From Acanthopleuribacter pedis (lineage in GTDB: Bacteria; Acidobacteriota; Holophagae; Acanthopleuribacterales; Acanthopleuribacteraceae): a DNA stretch of 64,000 nt. Made by a program: the position numbers and the translations under genes. Shown here piece after piece: positions 44,416 through 54,598 of the stretch. Where the stretch lies: the NCBI RefSeq assembly GCF_017377855.1, contig NZ_JAFREP010000024.1:1-64000 (forward strand), written 5' to 3'. Below the pieces are notes generated by a model. It was not told where the DNA came from. It made no database searches and worked only from the letters and a program-made list of their open reading frames with translations. Each line of letters starts with the position of its first letter. Positions within the stretch are counted from its first letter, which is position 1.

Positions 44416-46703
44416 CTGTTCCCCGCACGCCCGGGGATGAACCGTGGTGCTGGCATTACTGGTTACCTCCGTCGGTCTGTTCCCCGCACGTCCGGGGATG
44501 AACCGCAAATGCAGGAGCCCATCTATTGCCCGCGTTGCTGTTCCCCGCACGCCCGGGGATGAACCGGCCGAAAGCGGATCGCCGCCGCCTATCAGCAACT
44601 GTTCCCCGCACGCCCGGGGATGAACCGGATTGGCGCGCAATGCATAAGGGTCACTTTATCTGTTCCCCGCACGCCCGGGGATGAACCGAGGTGGACGTAT
44701 GAATGATGGCAAACGAAACACTGTTCCCCGCACGCCCGGGGATGAACCGAAATTGAAAGGGGACTCCTATGAAGCCATACACTGTTCCCCGCACGCCCGG
44801 GGATGAACCGTCATTTTCATTACCGCCCACGTTGATATTGAGCTGTTCCCCGCACGCCCGGGGATGAACCGATGATGGCATGCGTGGTTTTTTGGACAGT
44901 CAACTGTTCCCCGCACGCCCGGGGATGAACCGAAAATTGACCGCACCATCGCGGAAATCATTGACTGTTCCCCGCACGCCCGGGGATGAACCGGGCACAA
45001 CTCCACCAAAGGATGCCGAGTGTATCTGTTCCCCGCACGCCCGGGGATGAACCGGAGCATGTGACCCGACCAACTCCCGAATCCCTCCTGTTCCCCGCAC
45101 GCCCGGGGATGAACCGTAGCGGCTACGATTGATGCCATGGAAGTGTTTGCTGTTCCCCGCACGCCCGGGGATGAACCGATAACCCGCAAGCACGACCTTA
45201 GCGTGAATCCCTGTTCCCCGCACGCCCGGGGATGAACCGGAACAAAAATTATCCGATGAGGAGCGATTAAACTGTTCCCCGCACGCCCGGGGATGAACCG
45301 AGTTCGCGTCGCCACGCATCAAGGGCCGCGGACTGTTCCCCGCACGCCCGGGGATGAACCGTGTGCGTAACAGGGGCGCGCTATGGTGGGCGGCTGTTCC
45401 CCGCACGCCCGGGGATGAACCGCCGGGGGGTGCTGGGTCAGCCTGATCATTGGCCTGTTCCCCGCACGCCCGGGGATGAACCCGTTATGAGCTGATCCAC
45501 CAGCGCGGCCGACGCCTGTTCCCCGCACGCCCGGGGATGAACCGCGCCGCCAGCTTGGCAGCCAAGGGATTGTTGGCTGTTCCCCGCACGCCCAGGGATG
45601 AACCGGCTTTTTTCAAGGGCTTCCTTGCTGCAAACCTCTGTTCCCCGCACGCCCGGGGATGAACCGCTCCCCGTCCACCACGCGGACTTCTTCTTTTTCT
45701 GTTCCCCGCACGCCCGGGGATGAACCGGTATCTGCTCGGAGTTCTTTAGCTTTAACTGGCTGTTCCCCGCACGCCCGGGGATGAACCGGGTCGGGCTGGA
45801 TGTGCGCGCCCTTCTCAAGCCTGTTCCCCGCACGCCCGGGGATGAACCGGCGCGCTAACGCATAAAATCCCGGCGAAAGCTCTGTTCCCCGCACGCCCGG
45901 GGATGAACCTCCAGGTCGGCGTGTATTTCCCGTTCACGGTGTCTGTTCCCCGCACGCCCGGGGATGAACCACGAACGACCGAAGGCGCCCACCATGCATG
46001 GGCCTGTTCCCCGCACGCCCGGGGATGAACCGGATTGCCGCCCAACCATCCGTTGTTCCAGCGACTGTTCCCCGCACGCCCGGGGATGAACCGCTTGGAA
46101 TGGGTGGACGTTTCGGTAGTGGTCGCTGTTCCCCGCACGCCCGGGGATGAACCGCCATTCGAGTTTATAGCTCGGCCGCTTCATACCTGTTCCCCGCACG
46201 CCCGGGGATGAACCGGGAACTGAGTGATCCTGTCGGTTTTGCGCGGGCTGTTCCCCGCACGCCCGGGGATGAACCGCTGATTCAACCAGGTTGCGGCGAC
46301 CTCCTGATCTGTTCCCCGCACGCCCGGGGATGAACCGTTCGAACAACCCGTTTGTGACAGCTTATCTTGCTGTTCCCCGCACGCCCGGGGATGAACCGTC
46401 AACACCTTCGCCCAAGAGGTACTGCGCAAGCTGTTCCCCGCACGCCCGGGGATGAACCGGCTGTATTGCAGCTCCCCTTTGGCATCCCGGTCTGTTCCCC
46501 GCACGCCCGGGGATGAACCGCGCCTCCAAAAACAACGTTTCAATGTGTTTGTCTGTTCCCCGCACGCCCGGGGATGAACCGTAATACCATCGAATCCCTT
46601 CGGACCACCCTCACTGTTCCCCGCACGCCCGGGGATGAACCGGCGGTTTGCCTGGCCAACCGTGTCGATGTAGTCTGTTCCCCGCACGCCCGGGGCGAAG
46701 CGC
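44416..46703 (+). CRISPR. Type I-E-like CRISPR array, 38 repeats and 37 spacers
   Basis: Repeats are 29 bases, starting CTGTT, with the hairpin CCCCGCACGCCCGGGG and ending ATGAACCG, the type I-E pattern. The period is 61 bases, except spacers 11 and 12, which are 33 bases instead of 32. Repeats are nearly identical; variants include 44477 (one T), 45455 (last base C), 45577 (one A), 45882 and 45943 (altered last bases). The last repeat at 46675 is degenerate (CGAAGCG end), marking the distal end. No spacer matches this window by eye. No cas gene is present in the 64 kb, so Cas proteins must be encoded elsewhere or be absent. Confidence 0.98.
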
Positions 46704-46803
46704 TTGCGCCGCCACCGTGCCTTTTTCCTCGCCGTCGCGCCAAAAAAAGCCGGTCATCGCAAGCCAGTTGACCCCGCGTCGGTTGCCGCCGCCGCGCGGG
46801 GCG

Positions 46804-47538
46804 TTATCCCATGTGTTGACTGGCTAATTGGAGCAGCGGGGTCGCCGTCACCTTGGTTTTGCCGCCCAAGCTCTCGCGGTAGGCCGCCGAATGCAGGAAC
46901 ACCTGCTTCAAAAATGCGCGGGTGGCCGGGTCCTCGCTAAGCCCCTCGAGATGGGGCAACACATCCGCAACCACAAAATCGTAGGGAGCATAGAGCGGCA
47001 CGTCCATCTGCTGACCCGATTCGTAATCATCCATCAACACCAACGCGAAATCCGCGCACATCGCCGTCGGTAACCCCGGCAAGGTATCGCGCGCGATCCG
47101 CGTCAGCGCCAACGCCGTCGCGCCGTGGATCATCATGTTTTGCATTTCGCGCTGATCATCGCCGAGATCCACGTCGTACCGTTCTTCAAGCGCTTCCCAA
47201 TCGAACAATCCGCTCCCGCATAACTGGAGCAGGTCGTCGCGTCGGGTTTGACGCGGATGGGCAAGACGGTCCAACAACGCCGCCGGCGCCAAACGGCCCT
47301 CATCCGCATCCGGTTCCGGGTCGATGGCGGTTACCTCCCCGCAATGGATGGTGCCGTCGCCGTCACGCCATTCCCAGTCCGCGTACCAATGGGTTTGTTC
47401 AAACCCCAACCGCAAACACACCAGTTCGGCGTCGGCGGGCACCCCGTAACACGCGGCCAAATCGGCGGTAAAAAGCAATTTAAGCCCTTCATCCAAATAA
47501 GCGGTTAACTCGGCAACCAAATCGTCGAATTTGTTCAT
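46804..47538 (-). CDS. Protein of unknown function
   Basis: 244 residues; ATG with GGGAGG upstream. Acidic, soluble, no signal peptide and no recognised domain. Motifs that could help later matching are FEQTHWYADWEWRDGDGT near residue 46 and YAPYDFVVADVLPHLE near 182. It lies just past the degenerate end of the CRISPR array and is convergent with it, within a zone of array relics, so a defence association is conceivable but unsupported. Confidence 0.65.
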   Translation of the reverse strand: MNKFDDLVAELTAYLDEGLKLLFTADLAACYGVPADAELVCLRLGFEQTHWYADWEWRDGDGTIHCGEVTAIDPEPDADEGRLAPAALLDRLAHPRQTRRDDLLQLCGSGLFDWEALEERYDVDLGDDQREMQNMMIHGATALALTRIARDTLPGLPTAMCADFALVLMDDYESGQQMDVPLYAPYDFVVADVLPHLEGLSEDPATRAFLKQVFLHSAAYRESLGGKTKVTATPLLQLASQHMG

Positions 47539-47750
47539 CCCTGTTCCTCCCCCGTGGCGTTGGCCGTGGATCGACCCCGCCGACCCAGGCCTCTATCTTA
47601 GGAACGCGCAATTTCCGGCCGTTTGTAACAAAACGGGCTCGCGAACGCTGCCGGCCGGAAATTCGCCCGCCCGGCTTCCGCCACGGGGTGGGTTCCGGGG
47701 AGGCGACCGAAAGTAAGAGGCTGGGGAGGCCGCGGGGACAGACATGGGTA

Positions 47751-48684
47751 ACGTTTGCGGGGACAGACACCCGTAAGATATTGATTCATTTTGACTTGCT
47801 CCGGTGCGCTTCCAGCGCACTTCCCTTTTCTTGACCCTTACCCATGGTTGGGCGCCGGTTGCTTCGCTCCCGCCACCCAACCATGGGCTGAAATCCGGCA
47901 AGGCTTCACCTTGCCAACGGTTTGCGTGCTTGCGTCCCCTTGGTTCTTCGCGGTTTACGCAAGAATCGCGGGCTTTACAACGTTTGCGGGGACAGACACC
48001 CGTAAGATATTGATTCATTTTGACTTGCTCCGATGCGCTTTCAGCGCACTTCCCTTTTCTTGACCCTTACCCATGGTTGGGCGCCGGTTGCTTCGCTCCC
48101 GCCACCCAACCATGGGCTGAAATCCGGCAAGGCTTCACCTTGCCAACGGTTTGCGTGCTTGCGTCCCCTTGGTTCTTCGCGGTTTACGCAAGGATCGCGG
48201 GCTTTACAACGTTTGCGGGGACAGACACCCGTAAGATATTGATTCATTTCGACTTGCTCCGATGCGCTTCCAGCGCACTTCCCTTTTCTTGACCCTTACC
48301 CATGGTTGGGCGCCGGTTGCTTCGCGCCCGCCACCCAACCATGGGCTGAAATCCGGCAAGGCTCCACCTTGCCAACGGTTTGCGAGCTTGCGTCCCCTTG
48401 GTTCTTCGCGGTTTACGCAAGAATCGCGGGCTTTACAACGTTTGCGGGGACAGACACCCGTAAGAACGTTTGCGGGGACAGACACCCGTAAGATATTGAT
48501 TCATTTTGACTTGCTCCGATGCGCCACCAGCGCACTTCCCTTTTCTTGACCCTTACCCATGGTTGGGCGCCGGTTGCTTCGCGCCCGCCACCCAACCATG
48601 GGCTGAAATCCGGCAAGGCTCCACCTTGCCAACGGTTTGCGTGCTTGCGTCCCCTTGGTTCTTCGCGGTTTACGCAAGGATCAC
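47751..48684 (+). repeat. Four tandem 229-bp repeat units
   Basis: Units begin at 47751, 47980, 48209 and (after a 28-base partial duplication at 48438) 48466. They are nearly identical and contain GTTTGCGGGGACAGACACCC, then CCCATGGTTGGG paired with CCCAACCATGGG, then GGCAAGG...CCTTGCC, then a TTTACGCAA block. Short open frames in them are repeat artefacts. The last unit is cut at GGATC, where a degenerate CRISPR repeat follows immediately. The GGGGACAGACAC motif recalls sequences around REP-associated transposases, but no transposase is present. Confidence 0.9.
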
Positions 48685-48687
48685 CGG

Positions 48688-48838
48688 CTGTTCCCCGGAC
48701 GCCCGGGGATGAACCGCGGCGGTAAGCCGGCGCAGCCAGACCGGCGCGCTGATCCCCGCACGCCCGGGGATGAACCCCCACCAAATTTGCCCATCGCCAT
48801 TTGGGATGCCTGATCCCCGCACGCCCGGGGATGGACCC
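48688..48838 (+). CRISPR. Relic CRISPR mini-array, three degenerate repeats
   Basis: Degenerate repeats start at 48688, 48749 and 48810, keeping the 61-base period and the orientation of the main array. Changes include CTGAT for CTGTT in the last two and a GGACCC end in the third. Two 32-base spacers remain. The following 48839-49185 stretch has no gene. Confidence 0.85.
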
Positions 48839-49185
48839 TTTTTTGCATCCCTTCATGTCTGGAACGCCCACTTCGGTTAGTTCCCTTCTCTTGCCCAAGC
48901 GAAGGCGCCCTTGCGGCCAATCCTGGCAGCTCTTTCCGTGTGAGTACCTTCGTTTCGTGTTTTCCAATACGGGTTTCCTAGCCGCGTTCACCAAGTAATT
49001 CTTGGCCTTAACCCTTTTTTCCACAGCGATAGGATAATATGTTGCCCTGATGCCCTTGCTAAAAAGCACCAAAAGGACGCTTCAAAAGACCTCGCGGATC
49101 TCGTCAAACACCGCAACAAAAAACCGATGCTTCCCTTTATCAAAAAGCCAAATATAAGCCCTCCCAGTCACGAAAGGATCTTTCC

Positions 49186-50112
49186 ATGAGTAATCTAAAG
49201 TTGTTTTCCCTCCAAAGCGGTTCCGCGGTGGAACTGATCGGCGGATCCGCGCGCCTTGAAAAAGACCTTCAAGCCTGTGTCGAGCGCAATATGAAAACCT
49301 TGCTCGGCGTCCATTTCCTGGCTTCCGAGTATCAAACCACCCATGGTGGCAAAATGGATTCTTTGGGGCTGGATGAAAACAACTGCCCCGTCATCATCGA
49401 ATACAAAAAGAACCAGAACCAAAACGTGATCAATCAAGGCCTCTTTTACCTCGACTGGCTGGTCGACCACAAAGCGGCGTTTCAACTACTCGTGTCCGAA
49501 AAACTCGGTGCTGAGGCCGCAAGTTTAATTGACTGGACCGGCGTTCGTCTCATCTTGATTGCACAGGACTACAACAGATACGACCGGCACGCGGTCAACC
49601 AAATTGACCGGTCCATCGACCTCTTCCGCTACAGTTTCCACCAGGCAGACGGACAGGGCGGCCCCTTCCTGCTTCTGGATCTGATCGGTTCGCAGCCGAG
49701 TACCGCCAGAAGAAGTCCAGCCAGGACGGCGGCGGAAATGGAGCCTGTAGTTCGCAATGATTCACACCAGGCCCAACTCGGCAAAGCAAGCCCCGAACTG
49801 AAAGCGCTTTACGACGACGTATGCGAATTCGCGAACAGTCTCGGGGATGTTCAGCAAAAGGAGCTCAAATATCATATAGCCTTCAAAAACATTACGAACT
49901 TCGCCTGCGTCGTGGTAAAGGCCACCCAGGATCCAAGGGTCCGGTTGTTCTTGAAGTTGGACCCGAACGAAGTCGAGCTGGAAGAAGGCTTCACGGAAGA
50001 CATGACCGGCATCGGCCACTGGGGCACCGGCGATCTTTCGGTGACGCTTCGCAACAAGGATGATTTCAAGAAAGCAAAGCAGCTAATCGAGGCTAGTTTC
50101 CAGGCGAACTGA
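49186..50112 (+). CDS. NucS-like PD-(D/E)XK protein with C-terminal DUF5655
   Basis: 308 residues; ATG preceded by GAAAGGA. The N-terminal domain has Asp58 in GGKMDSLG and Glu72-x-Lys74 in PVIIEYKK followed by NQG, the PD-(D/E)XK nuclease-like pattern seen in the DUF91/NucS-like group. The C-terminal 100 residues (LKALYDDVCEFANSLGD, NFACVVVKA, MTGIGHWGTGDLSV) match DUF5655. Proteins of this architecture are widespread and uncharacterised. It is bracketed by relic CRISPR repeats on both sides. A DNA-processing role is the family expectation; restriction-like defence is only inferred. Confidence 0.8.
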   Translation: MSNLKLFSLQSGSAVELIGGSARLEKDLQACVERNMKTLLGVHFLASEYQTTHGGKMDSLGLDENNCPVIIEYKKNQNQNVINQGLFYLDWLVDHKAAFQLLVSEKLGAEAASLIDWTGVRLILIAQDYNRYDRHAVNQIDRSIDLFRYSFHQADGQGGPFLLLDLIGSQPSTARRSPARTAAEMEPVVRNDSHQAQLGKASPELKALYDDVCEFANSLGDVQQKELKYHIAFKNITNFACVVVKATQDPRVRLFLKLDPNEVELEEGFTEDMTGIGHWGTGDLSVTLRNKDDFKKAKQLIEASFQAN

Positions 50113-50162
50113 AACCTAGGCGCCCAGCCACCCGGTTACACGCGATTCGAGTACCGATAACT

Positions 50163-50319
50163 CTGTTCCCCGGACGACCGGGGATGAACCGGCCACTGAC
50201 ATGCATTACGGACTGGTTAAAACCTGTTCCCCGCACGCCCGGGGATGCCCCTCCTCCAAGGTGTGTTTTTCCCTACAAATTTAGCATCGTCTGTTCCCCG
50301 CTCGCCCGAGGACCCACCG
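50163..50319 (+). CRISPR. Relic CRISPR mini-array, three degenerate repeats
   Basis: Degenerate repeats start at 50163, 50224 and 50291 in the same orientation as the main array. The first interval is the normal 61 bases; the second is 67, so the spacer has drifted. The third repeat has lost the stem (CCCGAGG) and the ATG. Bases 50320-50477 contain no other feature. Confidence 0.8.
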
Positions 50320-50477
50320 GCCGCGTCCCCTGAACCCATGCCGGCCAGTCGACTCAGGCGGCTCATCCTATTCTTGAAACAGTTTGAGCCTGTCGCGCTT
50401 ACAATAAGGGTTTGTGTTCTTCCCAGCGCGCCGCCTTCCCGAGGGCGCGCTGGACTCTCGACCACGGATCCCCCTTT

Positions 50478-51410
50478 ATGTATGCCCAGCTTCCCCTTAA
50501 TGGGTTGCGCGTCTTTGAAGCCGCCGCCCGGCATCTTAGTTTTCAATGCGCGGCCGACGAACTCCATGTTTCGCCAACCGCCGTCTCCCACCAAATCCGA
50601 CAACTGGAAACCCATCTCGGCCGCGCCTTGTTCACCCGCCGTCCCCTGGCCCTCACCGAGGCGGGCGCCGCCCTGTACCCCCAGGTCCACCAAGCACTTG
50701 ACCTCTTGGCCGACGCCCACAACCGCGCGCAAACCACCGCCCAACCCGCGCAATTACGGGTCAGCATGACCCACGCTTTTGCCGGCTTTTGGCTGCTCCC
50801 CCGCTTGACCCGGTTCCACGCGCGCTTCCCCGAAATCACCATTAAGGTCGACGCCTCCGAACGCTGCGCCGACCTGGCACGGGGCGAAGCCGATTGCTCC
50901 ATCCGCTACAGCCATGCCGTTCCCGAGGATTGGGTCGGTTATCCCCTCTTCCGGGACCGCTTTTTTCCCGTTTGCGCGCCCAGCCGTCTGCCCGATTTCG
51001 CGGACGGGATCGGCAACCAACGCCTGCTCCACTTCTCTTGGAAAGTCCCCCACCCGCACAATCCCGATTGGGCCCGGTGGTTCCAACGCTTCCCCTGCCG
51101 GCGACGACGGGTACCCGCCCATAACCAACAGGCCGACCTGTTCTTAAGCGAAGAAACCCACGCCATTCAAGCCGCGCGCGACGGGCACGGCCTGGCCCTA
51201 TGCAGTTCGTTGATGACCGCCTCGCTAATTCAAGAAAACCAGTTGGCCGTCCCCTTCGAGGGTTCGTTGCCAGGGCTTCACAGCACACTGATCTTTTTGC
51301 CGAACCATCCGAAGAAACGCCTGATCCATCGCTTTCGCGATTGGCTGCGCGCCGAAACCCAATGTTTCCGAACCGCGTATCCCGCCGATTTTTTCGACGA
51401 TCCCGAATAA
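50478..51410 (+). CDS. GcvA-like LysR-family regulator
   Basis: 310 residues from the ATG at 50478. The N-terminus LPLNGLRVFEAAARHLSFQ and VSPTAVSHQIRQLETHLG is diagnostic of the GcvA/AmpR/TrpI branch of LysR proteins. The C-terminal effector domain is complete. It is followed 242 bases later by an OYE-family oxidoreductase on the same strand, a possible target. Confidence 0.95.
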   Translation: MYAQLPLNGLRVFEAAARHLSFQCAADELHVSPTAVSHQIRQLETHLGRALFTRRPLALTEAGAALYPQVHQALDLLADAHNRAQTTAQPAQLRVSMTHAFAGFWLLPRLTRFHARFPEITIKVDASERCADLARGEADCSIRYSHAVPEDWVGYPLFRDRFFPVCAPSRLPDFADGIGNQRLLHFSWKVPHPHNPDWARWFQRFPCRRRRVPAHNQQADLFLSEETHAIQAARDGHGLALCSSLMTASLIQENQLAVPFEGSLPGLHSTLIFLPNHPKKRLIHRFRDWLRAETQCFRTAYPADFFDDPE

Positions 51411-51652
51411 CCGGCGCCGCGCCCATCGACTCACCCCGCAACGCCCCGTCGCGTCGCCGAGATGAAAAAAACACATCTCAAGCTGAAATCCCATCATTTT
51501 TCTTCACCTTCCGCCGCGGCTAAAGTCTAGCCCATAGGAGAACAGCACTCCTCCATCAGGCTATTACCACCCAGGGAGGTCACCATGATTTGGTTTCACA
51601 AGGGGTTCACCGCCCCCGTGTTCGCATCACAGGAAACAAGGGGGACGGTCGC

Positions 51653-52771
51653 ATGAACCCCCATCCGGTTTTAACCCCCTTCCAACTCGGGCCGCACGCG
51701 CTGCGCAATCGCGCGGTGGTAGCGCCGCTAAGCCGCGTCAGCGCGCCCGCCGGCGGGATTCCCACCGCGGCCATGGCCCGGTATTACGAAGAATATGCCC
51801 GCGGCGGCTTTGGTTTAATCATCACCGAGGGAACTTACACCGACGCCCACTTCGCCCAGGCCTACACCCATCAACCCGGCATCATCCATGAGGCGCAGGT
51901 CGCCGGTTGGCGCGCCGTGGTTGAACGCATCCATGCCGCCGGCGCCAAGGTGTTTTGCCAGCTCATGCACGCCGGCGCCCTGTCGCAATGTCTGTCGCAA
52001 ACCGCCGCGCCCTCCGCGGTTCAGCCCTTGCGCACCAAGTTGGCAGGCTACGGCGGCGAGGGTCCTTGGCCCGTCCCCAAGGCGATGACCCAGGCAGAGA
52101 TCCAACAGGCGGTGCAGGGTTTTGCGGCCTCGGCCCGGCGCGCGGCGGCGGCGGGATTTGACGGCGTCGAAATCCACGGCGCCAACGGCTACTTGATCGA
52201 TCAGTTCCTCAGCGACACCACCAACCGGCGCCGCGACCGCTACGGCGATTCGGTTGCGGCACGCGCCACCTTGGCCCTGGAGGTCATCGCCGCGGTGAAA
52301 GCGGCCGTGCCCCCCGGGTTTACGGTTGGCTTGCGCCTGTCGCAAGGCAAGGTGAATGATTTCGATTACCGATGGCCGGGAGGTCGGCACACCGCCCGCA
52401 CCTGGTTTTCCCTTTTGGCGCAAACCCAGGTCGACTACCTCCACTTCGCCTCGGAAGGAACGGGTTACCAGCACAGTTGCGTGCTGGAAGACGGCACGGT
52501 ACTCCCCCAACTGGCCCGCGCCATGGTCGGGGTTCCGGTGATGGTCAACGGCGGCATGCACGCGCCGGACCTGGCCGCTCAGGTTCTCCAGGCCGGCCAC
52601 GGCGATTTGGCGGCACTGGGCACGGGCGCGATCGCCAACCCGGACTGGCCGAACAAATTGGCGGCAGGCGAACCGATCCAACCCTTCCAACCCGCCATGC
52701 TCCAACCGGAAGTCACCATCGAAGCAACCTGGGCCCACCGCCGACGCCAAGCATCGCTGCTGCCGGTCTAA
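51653..52771 (+). CDS. Old yellow enzyme-family flavin oxidoreductase
   Basis: 372 residues from the ATG at 51653 (GGGGGA upstream). FMN-dependent NAD(P)H:enoate reductase fold, with N-terminal LTPFQLGPHALRNRAVVAPLSR, the active-site region VEIHGANGYLIDQFLSD (about 175-191) followed by NRRRDRYG, and C-terminal VMVNGGMHAP with the phosphate-binding ALGTGAIANPDWPNK. It reduces activated alkenes, often electrophiles. Its LysR neighbour may control it. After the stop a 10-base inverted repeat (52793-52802 with 52841-52850) may act in termination. Confidence 0.95.
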   Translation: MNPHPVLTPFQLGPHALRNRAVVAPLSRVSAPAGGIPTAAMARYYEEYARGGFGLIITEGTYTDAHFAQAYTHQPGIIHEAQVAGWRAVVERIHAAGAKVFCQLMHAGALSQCLSQTAAPSAVQPLRTKLAGYGGEGPWPVPKAMTQAEIQQAVQGFAASARRAAAAGFDGVEIHGANGYLIDQFLSDTTNRRRDRYGDSVAARATLALEVIAAVKAAVPPGFTVGLRLSQGKVNDFDYRWPGGRHTARTWFSLLAQTQVDYLHFASEGTGYQHSCVLEDGTVLPQLARAMVGVPVMVNGGMHAPDLAAQVLQAGHGDLAALGTGAIANPDWPNKLAAGEPIQPFQPAMLQPEVTIEATWAHRRRQASLLPV

Positions 52772-52911
52772 GTCAGCGCACCAAGCATCGTTGCCGGCGC
52801 CCAAGCCACCCAGACGCCGCGTAACGGCCGCGTGCGCCAAGGGCGCCGGCCGCTCTTTGCCACTTGGCGAAACCCGCCCAGCGAGTGGGCAACACGCACG
52901 GCGGGCTAGGA

Positions 52912-53292
52912 TTACCTGACGGCGATGGTATCCGGTGTTTCGGCCAGCCAGGGCCCCCACTGATCGTCCTGCCAATAACGAAACCGGGTTGCCGCGTACT
53001 CCGCGGCGTAATCCAGGCGTGGAGAGAACTGGTGCTCATCCACGTATTTATCGCGCCAGCCCAAACGCGGGCCAAAAACACAATAGACCCGCTCGCCGGG
53101 CACAACGCTACTCTGAAAAAGCACTTCCCCGCGGATGATTTGAAAGCGCGGGACCCGCAAGCGATGCCTGTCAAAAGCCAGGTATCGTGTCGCCTTCACC
53201 CGGGCCACATCGGCCAAGGTGTAGGTGGCACGACGCGACGGGGTGGGAATGCTGCGCGCGGAGAACGGTGTGAGCTGGACTTTTTTGTCCAA
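52912..53292 (-). CDS. Hypothetical protein, possibly a 5'-truncated remnant
   Basis: 126 residues from a TTG at 53292 with no good ribosome binding site; the frame stays open a little further upstream. No recognised domain; the C-terminal half (YCVFGPRLGWRDKYVDEH, RFRYWQDDQWGPWL) looks like real protein. Its 5' end abuts the truncated start of the asparaginase pseudogene at about 53304, which suggests that one deletion removed the start regions of two divergent genes. Confidence 0.4.
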   Translation of the reverse strand: MDKKVQLTPFSARSIPTPSRRATYTLADVARVKATRYLAFDRHRLRVPRFQIIRGEVLFQSSVVPGERVYCVFGPRLGWRDKYVDEHQFSPRLDYAAEYAATRFRYWQDDQWGPWLAETPDTIAVR

Positions 53293-53303
53293 AAACGTCG
53301 TGA

Positions 53304-54337
53304 TCGGCCCTCGCTTTTGCCCTGCAGGGGCTTGGCAAGCCCTGCGTGGTCACCGGCGCCCAACTCCCTTTTTCCTATCCGGCCTCCGACGCGCCCAACA
53401 ACATCGTCAACAGTGTCCGCGTGGCGGCGTTGCGTGCGCCGGGCCGCGCCGAACGCCCGCGCATCCAAGAAGTCGTGGTGGTGTTCGGGTCCAAAATCAT
53501 TCGAGCGACCCGTTGCCGTAAGGTCTCCGAAAACCAACTCGAAGCCTTTGATTCGGTTAACTATCCCGTTTTGGGCCGAATCGGCATTCACATCACGGTG
53601 CAGGACCACCTCCTGCTTCCCAACCGTCAGCCCCGGCAACCCCAGACCCGGTTTGATCCCAACGTGGCGCTGGTCCATGTGTACCCCGGGCTAACCCGCA
53701 ATTCTCACAAGGAATTCTGCTACGAAGCCGAAAGCCATGCGATTACTTCGTTTACTCGGTCGAGCCGGCTTCGCCGTAGCGCTGCTACGCCTGTGCCGTC
53801 CCTCGGTCGTAATCTTCGTACTCACAAGGCTTTCTGCTTCTCGCGACGAATCCTTGTGAGAATTGCGGGCTAAAACCGGCAATCCTGCAGCACATCGGCG
53901 AGCAAAGCAGCGGCCTGGTCATCGCGGCCTATGGCGCGGGGAATATCCCCACCAAACAAGGCCCGGGTTTTTATTCTTTGGTTTCCGTTATCGCCCATCT
54001 GCACCAAGGCGGCATCCCGGTTGTCCTGACGACCCAATGCGTGACCGGCCAGGCCGAACCGCACCTCTACCAGACTGGCTATTACGCCCATTGCGCGGGC
54101 GCGCTCGCGGGCGGCGACATGTTACCCAAAACGGCCATGGTCAAACTGTCTTGGCTGCTCGGCCTGGCGGAGAGTGGTTGGTCCCAATCGGAACGTGCGG
54201 ACCATACCTTGGCCTTGATGGGCGCGTCCCTGTGTGGGGAGCGCCAAGTGACCGCGGTTGAGGAGGTCCATCCCAAGATACCGAGCGAGACGAGGCTGCA
54301 GGATTCCCACTTGGCGACGGTGCCACCGGGGATTTGA
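53304..54337 (+). pseudogene. L-asparaginase pseudogene, 5'-truncated and split by an R1 element
   Basis: From 53304 the frame reads SALAFALQGLGKPCVVTGAQ, the region after the first catalytic segment of AnsA-type cytoplasmic asparaginases, and continues through a SDAPNNIVNSV block and an LVHVYPGL strand to 53690. An R1 element with a CTAA duplication then breaks the frame. After 53874 the sequence resumes with PAILQHIGEQSSGLVIAAYG and goes on through TTQCVTG and GGDMLPKTAMVKLSWLLGL to 54337. Removing the element plus one CTAA restores YPGLKPAIL exactly. The N-terminal part, with the first catalytic Thr (TGGT) and GTDT motifs, is absent. The gene must be inactive. Confidence 0.85.
53695..53869 (+). 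mobile_element. R1 miniature inverted-repeat element with 4-bp target duplication
   Basis: 175 bases with 18-bp perfect terminal inverted repeats, CCCGCAATTCTCACAAGG and its complement, flanked by direct CTAA repeats at 53691-53694 and 53870-53873. The interior holds subterminal inverted segments (GAAGCCGAAAGC, CGGCTTCGCCG) and no protein. The intact duplication and TIRs indicate a fairly recent insertion into the asparaginase gene. It must be moved in trans by an unidentified transposase. Confidence 0.85.
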
Positions 54338-54598
54338 AAGGACGCGTCGCAGCGAACCAACCGAGGGTCTTGTGAAATAGGTGCCGGTTTATGCTTGGGT
54401 GGGCGATTTTTGGTTTAACCGCGGCGATTTCACCAGCCAACCCCAGAAATGGACGGCAACATGATACCCATCGGCGGCGTCGGCCTGAGTTATTTCACCA
54501 CGGAATTTTGCGGACGCGCCCTTGACCACCTATGGCCGGCCCTTTGGCTAAAACCGTTCGGCGATCAAGCCAAAGGGCCGAGGTCACTTGGTGTTTGC

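Noticed and set aside
44386..46743. Several overlapping leftward open frames with periodic HPRACGEQ, SSPGVRGT and FIPGRAGN motifs
   Set aside because: They are translations of the CRISPR repeats in the three leftward frames, a known annotation artefact, not proteins.
47593..49072. Many near-identical open frames of 60-220 codons on both strands
   Set aside because: They follow the 229-bp tandem units and the relic CRISPR repeats; no start signals, and the identity comes from the DNA repeat.
51815..52975. 386-codon leftward open frame
   Set aside because: Antisense to the well-supported OYE-family gene; low-complexity Gly/Arg/Val content.
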